The notes under the pieces are model-generated. The model did not search any database. It was not told the origin of the DNA and saw only the letters and a list, made by a program, of their open reading frames with translations. 64,000 nt of DNA from Argopecten irradians (lineage: Eukaryota; Mollusca; Bivalvia; Pectinida; Pectinidae). The position numbers and the translations under genes are program-made. The stretch covers positions 67,746,469 to 67,810,468 of the forward strand of contig NC_091134.1 of NCBI RefSeq assembly GCF_041381155.1, given 5' to 3'. Shown piece after piece: positions 1 through 12,089 of the stretch (position 1 is the stretch's first letter; each line of letters begins with the position of its first letter).

Positions 1-640
1 CGGATTTTAGTTTCCGGACGATAACTTGAGAACACTTCAACAGAATTTATTCAAACTTCATACAATGTATTGGATTTGGAGTCAAAAGGTCACTGTTACT
101 GAAAATATTAGTTCCAAGACGATAATGTGAGAATTTAACACATTAGTGGAAATTGTTCAAACTTCATACAATGGTAACAAAGGAGATAACACAGTTTGGG
201 ATTGAATTTGGGGTCAAAAGGTCGACTACAAAGGTAAAAAAATATTAGTTTTCAGACGATAACTTGAGAACACATCAAACGAATTATTGGATTTTTTTTT
301 AATCAAACTTCACATAATTGTAGCATATGAGAAATACAGTGTGGAATTGAATATGGGGTCAAAATGTCAACTACAAAAGTCACTGTGACTAAAAACATTA
401 GTTTCCAGACGATGATGTAAGAATTTAACACATCAGTGAAATTTGTTAAAACTTCATACAATGGAAACAAAGGAGATAACACAGCTTGGGATTGAATTTG
501 GGGTCAAAGGTCTACTATAAAGGTCACTGTTTCTAAAAATAGATTATATCACAAATTAATTGAGTACACATCAACAAAATGTGTTCAAACTTCATACAAT
601 GATAGCATAAGTAAGCAATAATAATAACTTGCCGTAGATT
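1..640. repeat. Degenerate tandem interspersed repeat
   Basis: The phrases 'agacgataa(c/t)(t/g)tgagaa', 'caaacttcatacaatg' and 'gggattgaatttggggtca' recur in order about five times, near positions 16, 118, 254, 406 and 547. The copies alternate between two half-types ('acttgagaacac' and 'atgtgagaattt'), so the higher-order period is about 240-290 bp. The copies are diverged, and no open frame spans them. The repeat probably continues beyond the left edge of the window. The family is not identified with certainty; it resembles the internal repeats of non-autonomous mobile elements in bivalves. Confidence 0.65.
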
Positions 641-675
641 AGAATGTAGGTCATGACATGACAATAGCGTAATGT

Positions 676-962
676 CGGGGCGAAAAGACGAAAAGACGAA
701 AATTAAGGTTTGTTAATTTTCGTCTTTTCGGGGCGAAAAGACAAAAAGACGAAAATTAAGGTTTGTTAAATTTCGTCTTTTCGGGGCGAAAAGACGAGAT
801 TTTTGAAGGCGAAAAGACGAGAATCAAAGTTGCTAATTAGCGTGTATCACTTTCGTCTTTTCGTGTTTGACTTTTCGTCTTTTCGCGGCGAACAGACGAA
901 AAGACGAAATTTAAGGTTTCTTAATTCTCGTCTTTTCGGGGCGAAAAGACGAAAAGACTAAA
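676..962. repeat. Cluster of inverted 'cgaaaagacg' hairpins
   Basis: The motif cgaaaagacg and its complement cgtcttttcg alternate. The clearest unit has an 18-bp perfect stem at 689-706 and 713-730 around the six-base loop ggtttg; a second near-copy follows about 55 bp downstream, and further broken copies run to 962. This is palindromic, non-coding repeat DNA. Confidence 0.75.
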
Positions 963-3127
963 TGGCACAAATCAGCCACCGTACAACAGACATATTTTTC
1001 CAAGTTTGATTCAGCTAATATGACCAATAAGTACGTGATGTTATGAAAGAATTAAAAAAAATGTACTAGACCAATTCGTTTTACTTTTCATTAAAATAGC
1101 TGTAAGAGAAAAATATAGGTCCTTCAATACCAGCTTTTATATTAGCACCTTATAATTATGACACGTTTCATTATTTGATAACTTGTTGGAGGTAGATGCA
1201 TCATCAGTAAAAGTATGAAAGTTACAACCGCCGTCACAGCTCATTAATCCTACTACTGTTGATATCGTTGAATGTTGTTTTTTTTACATTAAAAAGTTCA
1301 AAAATATTTTCGACAAACTGCGGATTTTTTTCTTCTTAATATTAATAGTTCCATTGTTTATCAACAACATCGCCTTATGATAACCTACATATAGGGTGTT
1401 GGAATTGTACCTATTGGTCCCAGTGTATGGTCTTAAAAGGCAACTAATATTGGGATATTTTCTCTTTTTCCAACATTCAACCGTCTTTCTTATTTCAAAT
1501 GTTTCTAGTAAACTACCTCGCCTCTGGGGAAGGTTCTGAGTTCTGTTCCCTTGCCGAGAAACTCGACATTATCCTTTCATCACCATTGTGCATGGGTTTT
1601 CTCGTGTGTTTCAGTCAAAACTATTTTACCCCAAACAATCTTTTTAACAGATTATGGTTTACAATTTGTGTTTTAGTTCTTTATTGCTTATGTCTTATCC
1701 TCATCTTTTAGATGCAATTAAAACGTATCTTTTATTAAGTTCTTTTAGCTAATGCTTGATTTGTAAATTGGCCCTAAATAACCTTGACTGTCGATGGGCC
1801 GTTAAAATGAATAAAACAAACCGAGAAACACCATAGTCTATAAAAGTAATAGTTTCTACTCCTAATCAGCGCTCAGCATAAATGGAGTGAGACGACTGGT
1901 TTGTACGTTGTAAGTATAATGTGACATAGATGACGTGTTTCTGATGTCATGCTGCAGTGAGATATCACTATAAAAGATCAAAATGTTTACTATTACAATG
2001 AGGCACAACAGAACACAATATAGTCTCCTAGAACACACAGGAGACCTTTCTAGATCAACCCACCAACTAACCCATTTTGGGTAAGACATATCTGTTAATA
2101 TCAGAACACTGTACTGCTGATTGATTATGTATATGTCCTATTTCCATTAAATGTCATTTCAAGATCTCGGCAACGATGCGTTTGTTTTTGGAGGCTGCGA
2201 AAAAAATCTTCCTCATTTTAGTGCTATATGATACTAACTAAAAGATAATTGAGTACATCACACCTGGTCACTTTATGCTAAGATTGGCCAAACCAGACGT
2301 TTAACGCCCTTCCCTCTGAATGCTAAACATGAGCAGAAACTACAAAATAGACTATGGTGGATCACGGCCAAGGAACAACTCCCAAAGCAATCCTCACATG
2401 GACGAACTCAAGGCCAAAAGTGAAGAAGTGCCAAAGTAGACAAGCATGAGGTTGGAGAGGGGCAGTTCAAAAGAGAAAATTTAATACACCAAATTAAGTC
2501 GCCTTTTATAATCGGGGGTTACTATGTCACTCTCGGTACATATCTATAGTATGCACCCTCGACTATGTGAAAACTGAAGGCTCTGTGTGAGACAACAGCA
2601 CGTAAACATAGAAGGTTTATGAGTAATCTCCATCAAGGTTTTACTCCAAATACAGCGGTCGAACTACTTTTCTCCAAAACAGATTTCTTTTCATGTAAAG
2701 ATCTCCTAATCTATAATATTATTAAGGTACCACAAATAGCATCCTCGACACTCCAAGGATTATTATCACGTACTGTTGTTATAGCCACCCCTAGACTATC
2801 TCATAATAAAAATGAGGGCTCTGTATTTTGACATCAAATGAGCAGATAATTTGGTCCTTTGATGTACATCAAAAGAATAAAAAAAAGCACACTTCGTGGT
2901 TGATTGACAATGTTCAAAAGTAACCCGTGGAGTATCGAGGATGACAAATGGTAACTTATAGTTCTAGTGGACATTATGGCATGGTTATTTGGTACAAGAA
3001 ATGCTATCCAGATTATAGCTGTATTTCCCCGTGATACTATACAAGATACTTTATATATCGTCGGATGTGTTAACAATGAACATAAGCTTACTAGATACAA
3101 ACAAAGCAGCAAAAATATGTCAACAAA
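963..3127. other. Intergenic stretch, nothing recognised
   Basis: AT-rich DNA with short unconnected open frames only. I see no recognisable protein, RNA gene or clear repeat. The short open frames at 1499-1711 and 2619-2831 have no family resemblance that I can support. Confidence 0.5.
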
Positions 3128-4175
3128 CAGTGGCGTAGGAAGATGAAACGTCATGGGGGGGCAAAGGTCCTCAATATTTTGTAAACCCCCCCCCCCCCGC
3201 CACACCTACAGGAGGAGATTAATTCAACTCCCAAACCATATAATATATGCTTTATGTACATTTTTCATATATCACTAAATTTAATCCTTGTACACATTTA
3301 TAGACAGTGGGGTCGCTAAAAGGAAATTAACGAATACGCAAATTGGCCAAATTAGCGTGTGAGCGTCGAAGGCGCAAGATTTTGGTGTTTTATTAGGGGT
3401 CTGAGGGTGACCCCCGGGATGAGTTTTATGTATTTTGATGATTTTGCGATCGCCCGAAAGCACGAGAAATTTGGTGTTTGGGGGGTCCGGGGGTCTCCCC
3501 CGGAAAAAAATTACAATTTAGAATAGCTTAGATGAGTTTTTCGATGCATTTTGATGAATTTGCAAGCGCCCAAAGGCGCGAGAATTCGGTGTTAAGGGGG
3601 TCCGGGGGGTCTTCCCCTGGAAAAAAATTACGATTTAGAATGGCTACGATAAAGTTTAATGATTATAAAGCGTTCTTAACATGGTAATTTTTCGATTTAA
3701 AGCTACCTGCATTTAGAAATGATAATTGTGTCGTCATAACATTATGGAACCCTACTCGATCTGAATATACCGGCTTCACACCATCGGTACATTGTTGTGT
3801 AACAGAAAAAAAAATGAATTAATTGTCTCGCTAAGACATATAAACAAATTGATCTTTTAAGAGACATTTTTTAAATAGTACATAGAATCCCTTGATGGAC
3901 ATTTTTAGTCTAGTTTGTGTGTATTGAATTTTTACAATTTAAGGTTTGACATTATGTGCTTGAACCTTTTAGGAAATGCGCCGCGCAGCGGAAAATTTTC
4001 TAGAATGAAGTACGAAAAATGTGCAGGAGGACCCTTTTTTCTTTCAAATAAGCTTTTTTAGAAAATTTCAGTCGGCGAAAATGGGGGGGGGGGGGGGGCA
4101 AAAAGACATGTTTGCCCCCCCCCCCGTCCTGGGGAACGGGGGGGGGGGCAGTTGCCCCCGCTTCCTACGCCCCTG
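3128..4175. mobile_element. Non-autonomous DNA transposon, hAT-like ends
   Basis: The left end 'cagtggcgtaggaag' (3128-3142) and the right end 'cttcctacgcccctg' (4161-4175) form a 15-bp terminal inverted repeat with one mismatch. Ends of the form CAGNGGCG are typical of hAT superfamily elements (family knowledge). The five bases acaaa flank both ends, but I could not see a full 8-bp duplication, so the class is not proven. Inside are long G and C runs just within each end, and a roughly 125-bp tandem repeat at about 3400-3650 built on 'gggtccgggggtct' and 'ggaaaaaaattac'. No transposase is visible. Confidence 0.6.
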
Positions 4176-5439
4176 ACAAATATATCACAGCACATATAAT
4201 ATATAAACACGATTAAGCACTGCGGTACTATGTATCTGTAAAACATACTACTTATTGCAAATTGAAAATACATTAAAAATCGTATATAAATCACGATTCT
4301 TACAGTTCTTCTATAGCATAAATACAAGAACTCCTAAATGGATATTAAAACACCCATGGATGTAATATTTATATATTGCTAATATTGCATAAAACATAAA
4401 ATGACCAAAAAGAACTGTTTCTGGAGGTTGAATTAAGGAAGCTTTTTAATTAGGATTAAATACAGTAAAAATAAAAATGGTAATGAATTTAAAACACATA
4501 TGAGATAATAAGTATTCCATAGCTTATATGGAGTTAATATAAAATGTCAGTTTCCTGTCATAAAAAAAATCAATGTTTAGTCTTAGTATACCAAAGGACA
4601 GGTAAGTAAAGTTAAAGAACATATATATATTGCACTCACAGTTCGGGTCGTCCCACTTCCGCAGCAGCCTCCAACATTCTACATGGTGTTCTATCTTATG
4701 TAGCTATACTATATGCGGGATGCCTCGTACCTGAAGGACATTTACCATACCTGGTGGTGTTTAAACTTGGCTCATGCACTGTATCATCTTACCTGAAATT
4801 ATAGGAAAGGTGTTATTGGTGAGATTACACATGTAATTGGAGAAGTATTTTTGAAAATGTTTTAAAACTTCTCGCGTCAAAAATGTAATTCAAGTTTCAT
4901 CCTCTGGAAGGAAAATAGATTAAATTTAACAAACAGTTTTGTAAGGTTGCAGCAATGCTGTGAAATTGCCAAATAAGGGGACAATAATCAAAATGAAATA
5001 ATACAAAATTTTTATAAATTACAATTTTGGTTGCTTTTGGAAGAAATGTTCAATCCTGTCGAAAATTGCTAACTATTGGGAGGTTTTCTTACATAGATTT
5101 GAGATATGTTTGTCAAATTAAAAAGCTGATATATATGTAGACAAAATAGTTTCACACTATCTTCACAAATGATGTCTGTCCCTGCAATGGTGAAATTGTC
5201 ACGAGGTTTCTTCCATAAACATACTTGTATAACCTTGGATTTCTCTGGGTTAGCTTACATTCTATTCAAGCTACTTAATGAAATTTTAAATTACTGGCTT
5301 CTCTTCCTGAAACATCTTTTATCATCCTTACATAAATAACCCAGAGTATTATCATCGGTATTGTTATACAGATTTGCCTTCTAAATAATATCAAAAATGA
5401 GAGGCTCCAGGCTACATATTATCAGAGATTCGGATAGTA
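4176..5439. other. Intergenic stretch, nothing recognised
   Basis: AT-rich sequence without a supportable gene, RNA or repeat. The slightly less AT-rich part at about 4640-4800 could hide a short exon of a neighbouring gene, but no conserved peptide is evident. Confidence 0.4.
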
Positions 5440-5999
5440 TACTATCTCTTTGAAAAAGACTTGGCAACAAAAATAAAGACAAATTCCAAACTTTTCTGGA
5501 CTCCTGTAAAATCCAAAACTGATCAACGATTAACGTCATGGACAATCCTGATGGAGGGCCGACAACTGACCCTAGAGAAATTGCAAACGTCCGAAACAAC
5601 TTCTTTGCAAGCGTCTTTGTTAACGACAATTTGGCCAAATTACCTCCCTTTCCACGTAGACACCACCAGGAACAAATCGACACTATTGCTATAACAGAAG
5701 ACAAAGTCCACAGAGCAAAACTCCAAATAAATCCCAAAAAGTCACCTGGACCAGACAATTTACATCCGAAGTTTAAACACCCCTCCAGATATAATCTTCA
5801 AAAATCACTGAATCAAAGTAAAATACCAGATCATGAAGTATATAACCAACATGGCTTTAGATCAGGCAGATCGTGTCTCACTCAGCTCTTAGAATCTGTA
5901 TAGGGAGGGATGGATCAATGAATTGGACTCGGGACGCAATGTAGACATTATCTATTTGGACTTCAACAAGGCTTTTGACAAGGTGTCGCACAAACTACA

Positions 6000-8126
6000 T
6001 TTCATTTCAACAAATTTTATTGCAAATAATATGCAAATGGATTTGGCAACAGGCAAAGCCTATATTAGCCATCTCCAAACAAATCCGGTATAGTACAATT
6101 ATCAACAAAATATTTTAACATTTAACATTACATTATGAATGAATATTATTATTAGTGTATCTCCCCAACCTATCATAGTAGAAAAATCTAAAAAAATCTT
6201 TTAGTTTCAGATATATATTCTGATATGCATTGCAATAAATATGTATTTTTTTTCTTCATCACAATTGTCACAGCCATGCAGTAGAGTTTTTGTGTTAAAA
6301 TGCGAGTGGGGGATATTAGAGTTATGTATTTTGGTTCTGAGTGATGATCTTTGTTCATTAAATAAAGGACATATGAAAAGATAGTGTTCGGCTGTTTCAT
6401 TACCAAGGCCACAAGAACAAATTGGAGAATCTCTCAAATGATCGCGAAATAGGTCAGAATTTAGATTGCTAGAGGAATTTCTGAGCTGGCACAGAGTAAT
6501 ATTTATAATTCGAGAACCTTTGTTTATAAAGGTATTTGTTATATCAGGTTCCATTTTATTAATGTTAAAAAGGAGTGTTTTAAATTGTGCAACAGTATTA
6601 ACATTCGATAAGTCAAAGTTTAAAGCGAAAGAATTAAATTCTCTAAAGGTACTTGGAAAAAAAACTAGTATAGTAACTTGCAGTTCTGCACATAGGAATA
6701 TTAAAATATCTTGTCATCCTTAGTGGATATCTCTCATTTTCAGGCTGATATAAAAATGGTTGTACAATTTCAATCAAATGCTGTGGAGTAAATCCACGGA
6801 GTATCTTAAACATAAGAATAAGTTTGTGTTTTTGACGCCGATCAGAAAGAGATTCCCAAGCTAGTTCTTTATAAAGTGTATCATGGGAGGTACCTCTGCG
6901 CAATCCCGTTATAATCCTAGCGGCTTCTAGGTGGACAGACTCTAACAGAAGTTTACATTGTTCAGTACAGTTATCCCATAAAACATCAGCATATTCTAAA
7001 ATAGGTAAAATATAACTTTTATAAATGTTTAAAAGAGTTTTACGTGACACTCTTTTTTTTAATGTTTTTAAAATATTTATCCTTTTAAATGCTTTCTGGT
7101 ATACATAATCTATGTGGTGAGTCCATTTACAGTCGTCAGAAAGTAGAACTCCTAAATGTCTATGTGTGCTAGCTGTATGAACCGTGTTATTGTCAAAGTA
7201 TATATCGGGATGAATGACGTTTCGTTTCCTTGAAAATATTAATGATTCAGTTTTAGTGGGGTTAAACTTTATGTCCCATTTCAGAGCCCAGGTACTTATA
7301 TTCGAAAGATTTTGTGAAAGTGTATGGGCAGCATAGATTTGGTTATTATCAATTACTTCACTAATCGAAGTGTCATCTGCAAACAATTTGCAATCACTTG
7401 TAACAATATTAGTTATGTCGTTAATATATAATAGAAATAAAAAAGGGCCTAAGACAGATCCCTGAGGGACTCCAGCGTTAACAGTTTTAAATGTAGAGAA
7501 AATGCCTTCCAGTTAAAACACGTTGCTTCCTATCAGTAAGATAATTTCTAAACCACCCTAATAATTTCCCTTTAAAACCATAAGATTCTAATTTAAATAA
7601 TAGTCCATCATGCCACACTCTATCAAAGGCTTTACTTATATCACAGAAAACAGACCGGACTTCTTTTCCTTTGTCTAATGAGTTAGTGATATTATTGTAT
7701 ATCGAAAGAAGTTGGTTCACAGTTGAATCACCGGGAATGAAGCCGGACTGATGTTTGGTGATTACTTCACAGTCACGTAGGTAATTATAGAGATACTTAA
7801 AAATTACTTTTTCTATTATTTTACTGAAGCAAGAGGTGATAGAGATGGGACGTTAGTTGGAAATATCATTTACATCACTTTTCCCTTTGTATATGGCATT
7901 GATGTTAGCAGCTTTCCATGGCAAGGGAATACAATCGGTTTCCATAGTTTTATTGCAGAGAAGGGTAAGAGGAATAGAAATAGAGGGTGTCAATAGTTTT
8001 ATGAATTTTGGGACAATACCATCAGGTCCTGCAGGTTTCTTTTCATTAAGATTAGAAAGCTGATCTTTGATATCCTGTTCAGTAAATACAATATTGTCAA
8101 TCTTAAAAGGAACAAACTACTACTGT
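6000..8126 (-). mobile_element. 5'-truncated LINE B inserted into LINE A
   Basis: A reverse transcriptase on the - strand. Reading from 8100 downward: 'FTEQDIKDQLSNLNEK', 'KPAGPDGIVPKFIKLL', 'RPISITSCFSKIIEK', 'HQSGFIPGDSTVNQLLSIY', 'VFCDISKAFDRVWHDGLL', then a frameshift near 7490, 'GVPQGSVLGPFLFLLYIND' and 'LFADDTSISEV'. The thumb and C-terminal part lie at 7386-6207, the last portion frameshifted, and end in a cysteine-containing motif ('SPICSCGLGNETAEHYLFIC') typical of LINE C-termini. The insertion is bounded by the direct repeat acaaactaca at 5990-5999 and 8127-8136. LINE A protein homology resumes directly after the second copy. The endonuclease domain is absent, as expected for 5' truncation. 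Confidence 0.85.
6643..7386 (-). CDS. LINE B reverse transcriptase, palm-thumb fragment
   Basis: An open frame of 247 residues that starts at the FADD active-site motif ('MFADDTSISEV', the two aspartates being catalytic in RTs). It continues through the usual post-palm region: 'WALKWDIKFNPTKTESLIF', 'HLGVLLSDDCKWTHHIDYV' and 'ILPILEYADVLWDNC'. It is a fragment of the larger interrupted RT running from about 8100; the preceding palm A motif is in another frame at 7487-7720. It is not a stand-alone gene. The start methionine is internal to the domain and is only the first ATG after a frameshift. Confidence 0.8.
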   Translation of the reverse strand: MFADDTSISEVIDNNQIYAAHTLSQNLSNISTWALKWDIKFNPTKTESLIFSRKRNVIHPDIYFDNNTVHTASTHRHLGVLLSDDCKWTHHIDYVYQKAFKRINILKTLKKRVSRKTLLNIYKSYILPILEYADVLWDNCTEQCKLLLESVHLEAARIITGLRRGTSHDTLYKELAWESLSDRRQKHKLILMFKILRGFTPQHLIEIVQPFLYQPENERYPLRMTRYFNIPMCRTASYYTSFFSKYL

Positions 8127-9227
8127 ACAAACTACAATAATATGCGATAGGATGAATATTACTAGCCTGGTTTAGAGATTTTTTTTTGAGAACATGACAC
8201 AGAGTAAAGATTAATGGTTCAAGTAAGCTTGTCTGACCTCCTACCGGTGACTAGCGGGGTATCCCAGGGAAGTGTCCTCGGACCGACACTTTTTCTTGTC
8301 TATGTGAATGACATACCAGATATTATCAACTGTACCATCAAACTATTCGCAGATGATACAAAGCTGTCCAAAGGAATTCACTCAGACCTTGACAGACTTG
8401 TTCTACAAGATAACATCAATAAAATGTGTGAATGGAGAAAAACCTGGTTGATTAAGCTGAATACATCAAAATGTAAATATCTGGAAGTAGGCATCACTCT
8501 TGAAGGAAACCATCAATACCAGCTCTAACAGGACGGGACTACTCAGAGAAAGATCTGGGAGTGTATATAGACCAATCCCTCCAATTCTCAGTCCATGCTA
8601 CTAACCGAGCCAGCACTATTCAGAATATTTTCATATATGAGCCCTGAAAATATTGTGACTAATTAATTAAACCACTCATTAGACCACACCTGGAGTGTAC
8701 CACGCATGTTACATCTCCTATATTCCAGAAGGACAAATTCACCATCGAAAATGTTCAAAGAACAGCCACAAAAAGAATACTCGCTCTAAAAGATCTCTCG
8801 TTTGAAGAAAGATCAAAAAGACTTGGACTTCCAACTCTAGCTATCGCAGAATGAGAGCGGATACTATCCAAACATTCAAAATTTTGAACGGAATGGATAT
8901 ATCCTAGATGTTGACAAACTCTTCCAGGAAACGGGTCAAAGGAAAACAACGGGGCACTCTAGGAAGTTATTGAAAACCAACACCGACTACAAAGAACAGG
9001 GCACTTTTTCTGTAACAGAATTATCAATATTTGGAATTCGAATGCCTTGTCAGAAAAGACAGTCAGCGCTACATCTGTGAAATGCTTATAAACAAATCTA
9101 ATCAAGGCATGGCATCAGCACCCAGTTAATTCAAACCCTTGTTCGCATAGGAATAGTGACAATCAAAGTCGGAATTTATCTTGTAACATAATGTACGGAC
9201 TATGGACAAATATGTTACATCATTCTC

Positions 9228-11206
9228 TCCCAGCTAGCAGCAACACGTCGGACAGACGTTGGCCCAATGCATGACACTAGGTGGGCCCAACGTCAGATGA
9301 TGACATTGCACCGACGTATTTTTGTCCAACGGATCTACGTTGTCCAGATGTCGGATCCCGACGTTTTGATAACGTTGCCAGACATTGTTCCAACGTCATG
9401 TTGTAACTGCTTTCGACGTCTTTCCATCGTTAATCAGATATGTATAGACCTAATTTGTCATTGAAAATAATAACAAACACAGCAAAAAATGTTTTACTGC
9501 TTTTAATATATCACCACAACTTCATTCCCTGCTCGAGTCACTGTCTTGTCCCACAGAAATGCTTCTGTTATCCGCTTCTGCCACTGTAAATGGAAAGATA
9601 TTATTCAAAAGTACAATAATAATAATTACAACTTAGGAAAGTGTCATTTCTGTATGTACAACAGTTGTATGCGACCGCCATTTTGAGAGCCACATGATAA
9701 TCATAACCAAATAACGGTAAATATAACTGGAAAACATAAATGTATAGCAACACATAATTACATGTAAATATAAATGACATCTCCATTTTGGAATTCTGTA
9801 TATAAATAAACCTATGTGTCGATATAAAAAGTCGTGATTTTAAACTGAGTGTACTAAGGTACATGTATAATACATGGACCATGTTATATACATATGTATG
9901 TACGTTGATAAACCCACCCAGGTAAACTAGGTGGTTATAAAACATCTTTCTATAAACACCACCAAATATATTTATCAAATTACATTATATAGTATCCTAA
10001 AACATACAATTAGGTGTAATTACTATAAGGATATAGTGATTAAAACTGCTAAAATCAACATGCAAAAGTACTCACGATCGTCACAGATGAACACTGTGTC
10101 ACCTGTAGTCTTGTTCTGTCGGCAGGAAAGGAGAAGGTACGTTAAGACTCGAATATGGTCGCACATATTTTGCCATATAACAGTTGAATACATTTGCTAA
10201 CACTTAACATCCCGAAAATATCCCGCATGTGCCAAATATGTTCACTATGACGTCTTCAACATGCAATTTCCCGCCATTTTTCACAAAAATCCTTGAAAAA
10301 TCATACTTTTTGAGTGGTTTTCTCAAAAAATGAATGTGACCGCCTTCTGGAGCAGAAAGAGATTTTCACAGTTGTGTATCGTGTATTTACGCATGTCCAT
10401 GCAAAATATAAAGTTGCTCCAAGGTGGCGGCCAAATCCATTTCAAGTCTTTTCTAACCTAAAGATGATGAATTTCTAGCAAAATTTGGCGAGAAGAGGAA
10501 AACCATCAATTTGATGACGTCATAAGTGGAGCACATCGTGTACGATGGCAAGTATGGGAGTATCTATTGATGTGAAATTGATGTGGATCAGAGTTAATAT
10601 TTTTCGGCCTGAAAAATTAAGGCCAAATACTGGTCCTATCATATCTACTCCTTTAAATGTTGCTGTAGCCGCACCCACTATAAAACAATTGATAACGGAT
10701 CACCGCGCTCGCTGTACTATGGCGCTAAACTGACCCCCTCCCATGAGGATCCGATAACACTTTGGGAGTTAGGCCTAGCGGCATGTTGCCGTATGTCGTA
10801 TTGTGTATGTTTTGTACACAGGGGGTATCTGTGAAATATATACTAGTATATATGTATGTGTTGGAGATGTTAAATTAGGGTTAGTTACAGATTTAAAAGG
10901 TTTCTAAATTATAAAACATTAGAGATTTTCATAAAAGTTAATATCATATAGCCCGTAAAAAAGTGTTAAACGGTTATATTTCAAACGTTGCTCCATAGTC
11001 TCGGCAACGTTATTAGTGTTTCATCATTTGAAACTGACGTTAACAATTTTAAGTGGTTGAACCAACGTTGGCTAAACGTCGTGCATTTACTTTATCTTCA
11101 AGAGAAAAACGTCGACGTTTGTCCAACGTCGACGAAACGTAAGAAATCCGACTGCGACCTAGCCGACTGAAAATGACGTAGGACCAACGTAACTCTGCTA
11201 GCTGGG
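9228..11206. mobile_element. DNA element with ACGTT-rich inverted ends
   Basis: The left end reads 'cccagctagcagcaacac' and then several copies of caacgt/gacgtt to about 9420. The right end, read on the opposite strand, begins 'ccccagctagcagagttacg' and is followed by the same ACGT-rich repeats (about 10985-11206). The ends therefore form subterminal inverted repeats about 200 bp long, around 1.5 kb of AT-rich DNA with no recognisable transposase. The target-site duplication could not be defined. ACGTTGG-repeat termini are familiar from DNA transposons of marine invertebrates, but I do not assign a superfamily. Confidence 0.6.
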
Positions 11207-11394
11207 GATCTGGGGGATATGACTATATCCAACAATGCAAACGCACGGAATAAGAAGTGATAAGCATTCTTACAGTGTTTTTTTTTAATCACGAGATCTG
11301 TGAGTATACATTATATATATTCAATTTATCAATCAACCGGAAGTCAATTTCTATGTACGTGTTGTACGTTATACATTTGTAAGTGAAAGAACCA

Positions 11395-11482
11395 CCACAG
11401 GCGTTTGACTCTATAGACAGTTTCTCTCTCTATATATGTTTATTGTATATATATATAAAAAAAATCTAGAGTCAAACGCCTG
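11395..11482. mobile_element. Short MITE with 16-bp inverted repeat
   Basis: A perfect 16-bp inverted repeat, caggcgtttgactcta at 11398-11413 and its complement at 11467-11482, encloses an AT-rich centre. The 8-bp direct repeat aagaacca flanks it at 11387-11394 and 11483-11490. This supports transposition by an hAT-type enzyme (8-bp duplications). It lies about 0.55 kb upstream of the CSTF3 start codon. Confidence 0.75.
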
Positions 11483-11749
11483 AAGAACCATCAATACATC
11501 CAAAAAAGTAACACTTCACTTTCAACGATGTAATTTGAACGAATCTTGAGCGAATCAAATCTCTGATATTATTTCCATTGTAGTTTTATCATTTGACTTA
11601 AATAAGCAAGTTTCATTAATTGATTTTTTTTGTATGACTTGTACATGGCATATTTGCATTTTTCTGTTACAGTTCAGAATGTGTTCTTCATATCGATAAA
11701 CGTTAAACGTGTTTTTGAATCACATGTGTTGACTCATCAATTCATGTAT

Positions 11750-12041
11750 GCTTTTAGTAGCATGCATCCAAAACGGGTAATTTTATTTGTAGTTATCTCC
11801 CTTAGGTGCCGGCCTATTATTGACCAATCAGAAAAGCGAACAAAACACCAAGACGAAGCCATGTTTGCAAGCTGGAAGCGTGCTCTGTGAGATGTAGCCA
11901 CGAGTCGAAGACGACGTTTTCTGTTCATCCTTTTTTGTCACAATGGCGCGACTGTCATCTTACAATAAAACTGATAACACTGAAGGATAATTTTACTTGT
12001 ATATTCAATATCTACCTTTGTCTTTGTTGTAACGCGTAAAA
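11750..12041 (+). promoter_or_regulatory. CSTF3: Putative CSTF3 promoter and 5' UTR
   Basis: Upstream of the start codon lies an NF-Y-type CCAAT box in the context gaccaatcag (CCAAT at 11824-11828), in a slightly less AT-rich stretch with no obvious TATA box at a suitable spacing. The start site cannot be fixed from sequence. The position is typical for a housekeeping gene; the promoter role is inferred from location. Confidence 0.4.
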
Positions 12042-12089
12042 ATGGCACAACCAGGATCGACTCAAACCACTGGGGTTTTACCCCCCGAG
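12042..12089 (+). CDS. CSTF3: CSTF3 exon 1
   Basis: Encodes the 16-residue N-terminus '[16 protein letters not shown]', a short low-complexity leader before the first HAT repeat. The start codon has a favourable context (aaaatgg). The donor is gag|gtaaga and the intron is in phase 0. Confidence 0.85.

Larger units (their letters stand above)
5440..9135 (+). pseudogene. Decayed non-LTR retrotransposon (LINE A), split by LINE B
   Basis: Remains of a reverse transcriptase ORF on the + strand, in two parts: 5440-5999 and 8127-9135. The first part reads through frameshifts as 'LATKIKTNSKLFW', then 'ANVRNNFFASVFV', 'KSPGPDNLHPKF', an internal deletion, 'HGFRSGRSCLTQLLESV' and 'DIIYLDFNKAFDKVSHKLH' (the RT palm A motif). 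The second part resumes with 'LAWFRDFF', then 'LPVTSGVSQGSVLGPT', 'KLFADDTKLS' (the FADD catalytic motif), 'EKDLGVYIDQSLQFSVHATNRA', interrupted here by stops, and the thumb-like tail ending near 'IINIWNSNAL'. Several stops and frameshifts show that it is inactive. The order of motifs is typical of Jockey/CR1-like LINEs; the clade is not determined. Confidence 0.85.
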
